Shown here piece after piece: positions 61,542 to 64,000 of a stretch of 64,000 nt of DNA (position 1 is the first letter of the stretch; each line of letters opens with the position of its first letter). The DNA lies in the NCBI RefSeq assembly GCF_000756715.1, contig NZ_CCSE01000001.1, positions 2,014,001 to 2,078,000 on the forward strand, read 5' to 3'. The notes below the pieces were generated by a model that saw nothing but the letters and a program-made list of their open reading frames with translations, did no database searches and was not told the origin of the DNA. Source of the stretch: Jeotgalicoccus saudimassiliensis. Lineage in GTDB: Bacteria; Bacillota; Bacilli; Staphylococcales; Salinicoccaceae. Position numbers and translations under genes: made by a program.

Positions 61542-63185
61542 ATGTATAAAAATTATAACATGAACCAAATCACACTGCCACTCGAAACAGAAATCCTGAT
61601 CCCAGATAGCGATATATCAAAAGCGGTGCATACGCTGGTCGAAAGCATGCCGGAAGATGTGTTTGATGGCTTTAGACCCTCCCAGGGCGCGTCGTCCTAT
61701 CATCCCAAAATGATGCTGAAAATCTTACTCTGTGCCTACAGCCAGTCTGCATTTTCCGGTCGTAAAATCGAAGCATTACTGCAGGACAGTATCCGAATGA
61801 TGTGGCTGGCCCAAAATCAAACCCCATCGTATCGAACGATTAACCGATTCCGCGCGCATCCGAAGATGGCTGCGCTGCTTCAATCTGCATTCATCCAGTT
61901 TAGAACTCAGCTGGAATCCAATGGCTTAATTGAGTCGGATGCGATTTTTATAGACGGTACAAAAATTGAAGCGAATGCCAATAAGTATACGTTTGTCTTT
62001 AGAAAGAATATCGACCGGCACGAAGCTGCGTTGCTGGAAAAATCCAAAGCAAAATATGAAGCCCTGGTTGAATCAGAAGTGATTCCGGAAATGATTCGGG
62101 AATCGGAGGGGCCATTAACGGCATCAGAATTGGCGCATATCCATACGCAACTGATAGAAAGCGAAACCGGTTTAACTGAACAGATTAACGGTACGGAAGA
62201 TATGCCGACCCGTAAAGCCATTCGGTCGGAACGCTCAGAGATTCGCAAATCCAAGAAAGCGATGAAGGATTACTTGGACCGACGGCTCAACTACCAGAGA
62301 CAACGCTCACTGATGGGCGATCGCAACAGTTATTCCAAAACCGATACGGATGCGACATTCATGAGAATGAAAGATGATCACATGCAGAACGGTCAGTTGA
62401 AATCCGGATATAACTTACAGATTGCGACCAACAATCAGTTTGTACTGGGATACGATATTTATTGGAATCCCACCGATACCCGCACGCTCGATCCATTTCT
62501 TCATACGATGCAGCACACGTTCCAACACCTGCCGGAATATATTGTCGCCGATGGAGGGTATGGCAGTGAATTCAATTATGAGTGCGTGGCCGACAAATAT
62601 GAACGTGAGGCATTGATTCCCTACAATACGTACTATAAAGAACAAAAGAAACGGTATAAAACAGATGCGATACATCCGAATCATTGGGAATATAACGAAA
62701 TCGATGATTACTATGTCTGTCCGAACAATCACCGACTACCTTTGAAACGTCATACCACTCGAACGGACACATATGGTTATCAGCGAGTATTTAAAATATA
62801 TGAATGCGAGGACTGTCGGGATTGTCCGTTGATGGCGTTGTGTAAAACATCTGCACCGGACCAGCCGAAACGGATTCAAAAAAATATGAACCTGGAGTAT
62901 TTCAAAGCCCAGGTGACGCAGACGCTTTCAAGCCCAGAAGGTCGACGTCGATATGCCCAACGCAAAATCGATGTCGAAACGACTTTTGGGAATTTGAAGG
63001 CGAATTTAGGGTTCACTCGGATGTCTGTACGAGGGAAAGATCCGGTGCGTAACGAGCTGGGCATCGCTTTAATGGCGGTGAACCTGAGAAAACTCGTCCG
63101 GCAACCTGTACTTTCTATACTCAAACAATCACAAAACGGCTTGGACATCTTAAAATCAAGATGTCCAAGCCGTTTCTCTTATTGA
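61542..63185 (+). CDS. IS1182-family transposase
   Basis: 547 aa from ATG 61542 (GGAAAGAGG upstream); a GTG at 61443 lies in the hairpin and is rejected. N-terminal DUF772 domain (about 45-125: SYHPKMMLKILLCAYSQSAF, RTINRFR), then a DDE domain with D138 (IFIDGTKIEANANK), D in IVADGGYGSEF and E in VETTFGNLK, plus a Cys-rich ECEDCRDCPLMALC insert. Full length without stops, so potentially active. The C-terminal codons run into a terminator hairpin. Confidence 0.93.
   Translation: MYKNYNMNQITLPLETEILIPDSDISKAVHTLVESMPEDVFDGFRPSQGASSYHPKMMLKILLCAYSQSAFSGRKIEALLQDSIRMMWLAQNQTPSYRTINRFRAHPKMAALLQSAFIQFRTQLESNGLIESDAIFIDGTKIEANANKYTFVFRKNIDRHEAALLEKSKAKYEALVESEVIPEMIRESEGPLTASELAHIHTQLIESETGLTEQINGTEDMPTRKAIRSERSEIRKSKKAMKDYLDRRLNYQRQRSLMGDRNSYSKTDTDATFMRMKDDHMQNGQLKSGYNLQIATNNQFVLGYDIYWNPTDTRTLDPFLHTMQHTFQHLPEYIVADGGYGSEFNYECVADKYEREALIPYNTYYKEQKKRYKTDAIHPNHWEYNEIDDYYVCPNNHRLPLKRHTTRTDTYGYQRVFKIYECEDCRDCPLMALCKTSAPDQPKRIQKNMNLEYFKAQVTQTLSSPEGRRRYAQRKIDVETTFGNLKANLGFTRMSVRGKDPVRNELGIALMAVNLRKLVRQPVLSILKQSQNGLDILKSRCPSRFSY
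63135..63180 (+). terminator. Intrinsic terminator of the transposase gene
   Basis: AACGGCTTGGACATCTT and AAGATGTCCAAGCCGTT pair across AAAATC, followed by TCTCTTATT; it overlaps the last codons of the transposase. Confidence 0.75.
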
Positions 63186-63211
63186 TTCAGGGCTTTTGTC
63201 CCAGCCCCTTT

Positions 63212-63982
63212 TTATCGTTTTACAGCATTCAGCAGCATTGCTTCGCCCTGGAATGTTTCAACTTTGCCGTCAAATTCCTTTATGCGGAATTTCTGTTTTA
63301 TATCCTCTTCTGTGTGAATCATAATATGATTCAGGTTCTCTGTCTCTTCGTGTGTCAGCTGCATGCGGGCGCACCAGTCTTCAAAATCAAATGTCTTTTC
63401 AAAACGGTGCATATCAAAAATTTCAAAGTCTGCCATTTCCAGCATCCGGAACCATTCTGTTTTCTTCCATGCGCGGAAATGGCTGTAGTCTCTCAGCTTT
63501 TCAATTTTATTATAAAAATGATCGAATTCGTCTTTTTCAGGTACTGTATTATCATTTAGCAGAAAACGCCCTCCCGGTTTTAATACCCGGGAAACTTCGC
63601 TTATAAATGATTTAATATCAGGGAAATGATGAGGGGCAATACGGCATGTGACGATATCGAATGTGTCATTGTCAAAAGGCATTTTCTCTGCATCTCCTTC
63701 AATGAAATCCACATTGGTATGCCCGCTGCCGGTTATGAATTTTTCAGCGGCATCCAGCATTTCCGGAGTCAGGTCGAAAGCTGTCACATGATGTACAAGC
63801 AGTGCCAGTGCGTTTGCGGTGTGACCGCCGCCTGTTGCGACATCTAATGCAACGTCTTTTTTATCGGCGTTCGCCATTTCAATTAATGTATGTAAATCTC
63901 CGCCGAGCCGGTGTATTTTACTGCTGACGTATGAACCTGCACTTTTGCTGAACTGCTTTTTAACATCCTGTTTATTATCCAT
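63212..63982 (-). CDS. Class I SAM-dependent methyltransferase (YcgJ-like)
   Basis: 256 aa from ATG 63982, chosen because AAAGGA (63991-63996) overlaps the upstream ATG 63991. Motif I ALDVATGGGHTANAL (about 45-59), FDLTPEML, EGDAEKMPFDNDTFDIVTCR, then VLKPGGRFLLND: a UbiE/YcgJ-type methyltransferase. Substrate unknown. Its stop codon TAA is the outermost triplet of the IS right inverted repeat, so the original C-terminus may have been changed by the insertion. Confidence 0.87.
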   Translation of the reverse strand: MDNKQDVKKQFSKSAGSYVSSKIHRLGGDLHTLIEMANADKKDVALDVATGGGHTANALALLVHHVTAFDLTPEMLDAAEKFITGSGHTNVDFIEGDAEKMPFDNDTFDIVTCRIAPHHFPDIKSFISEVSRVLKPGGRFLLNDNTVPEKDEFDHFYNKIEKLRDYSHFRAWKKTEWFRMLEMADFEIFDMHRFEKTFDFEDWCARMQLTHEETENLNHIMIHTEEDIKQKFRIKEFDGKVETFQGEAMLLNAVKR

Positions 63983-64000
63983 TGTTTTCATCCTTTATAC

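Larger units (their letters stand above)
61331..63214 (+). mobile_element. IS1182-family insertion sequence, apparently complete
   Basis: 1,884 bp bounded by 22-bp perfect terminal inverted repeats: TAAAAAGGGGCTGGGACAAAAG at 61331-61352 and its complement at 63193-63214. It holds one transposase gene. Flanks are AGTT and TCGT, with no clear target duplication. The GGGGCTGGGACAAAAG end is common on staphylococcal IS1182/IS1272-type elements. The right repeat contains the stop codon of the neighbouring methyltransferase gene. Confidence 0.88.

Overview
The window looks like a chromosomal segment of a low-to-moderate GC Gram-positive coccus of the family Staphylococcaceae. A Salinicoccus- or Jeotgalicoccus-like genome fits better than Staphylococcus sensu stricto. 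This is inferred from the protein types: a staphylococcal-type class I FBP aldolase, a PncA-type nicotinamidase, LuxS, QueT under a preQ1-I riboswitch, Cse60- and YkyA-type proteins, and an IS1182-type transposase with GGGGCTGGGACAAAAG ends. Genes are dense, start from strong AAGGAGG-type ribosome binding sites and end in strong hairpin terminators. No rRNA, tRNA, CRISPR array or prophage was seen.

Layout. 1-6.5 kb: 3' end of a tandem RidA-domain protein, preQ1 riboswitch/queT, NRDE protein, pseudouridine synthase, phospholipase D-like protein, nicotinamidase, class I aldolase. 6.6-12.7 kb: aldo/keto reductase, a Cse60-like small protein, and an ABC-2 exporter (ATPase plus two permeases) divergent from a NarL-type two-component system, the layout of LnrLMN/LnrJK. 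12.7-18.2 kb: acetyltransferase, a nucleoside salvage operon (two nucleoside hydrolases plus ribokinase), CocE-type hydrolase. 18.2-21.4 kb: membrane protein, luxS, xpt-pbuX. 21.6-33.2 kb: a C-P lyase locus in the order GntR regulator (PhnF-like), a 41-bp tandem repeat array, phnG-H-I-J-K-M-L, a PHP-domain phosphoesterase, then phnD-C-E-E. 33.2-41.7 kb: hydrolase, nitroreductase, small membrane proteins, a YkyA/NodB deacetylase interrupted by TGA, a DUF4015 protein, an NCS1 permease, a DUF421 protein and a DAACS symporter. 41.7-50 kb: pheA behind an attenuator-like leader, ABC exporter, ddl, pepT, MFS exporter, methyltransferase. 50.6-64 kb: a 47-aa protein, VOC protein, MetNI with two MetQ lipoproteins, a MoxR/DUF58/DUF4129 operon, a permease-amidohydrolase pair behind a 35-nt inverted repeat, YitT, an IS1182-type element and a methyltransferase.

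The main finding is the C-P lyase locus. PhnG, H, I, M and L look intact, but PhnJ, the radical-SAM subunit, has lost three of the four C-terminal cysteines that in E. coli bind the cluster and act in catalysis, while keeping the glycyl-radical glycine and normal length. The next gene, phnK, carries a CxxC-x11-CxxC insertion before its Walker A motif. Either this complex is dead, or it works with a relocated or different metal site. PhnN and PhnP are absent and a PHP-domain enzyme takes their place. The second finding is the pheA leader: a promoter, a short Phe-rich reading frame, mutually exclusive hairpins and an intrinsic terminator, with no T-box sequence. This suggests ribosome-mediated attenuation.
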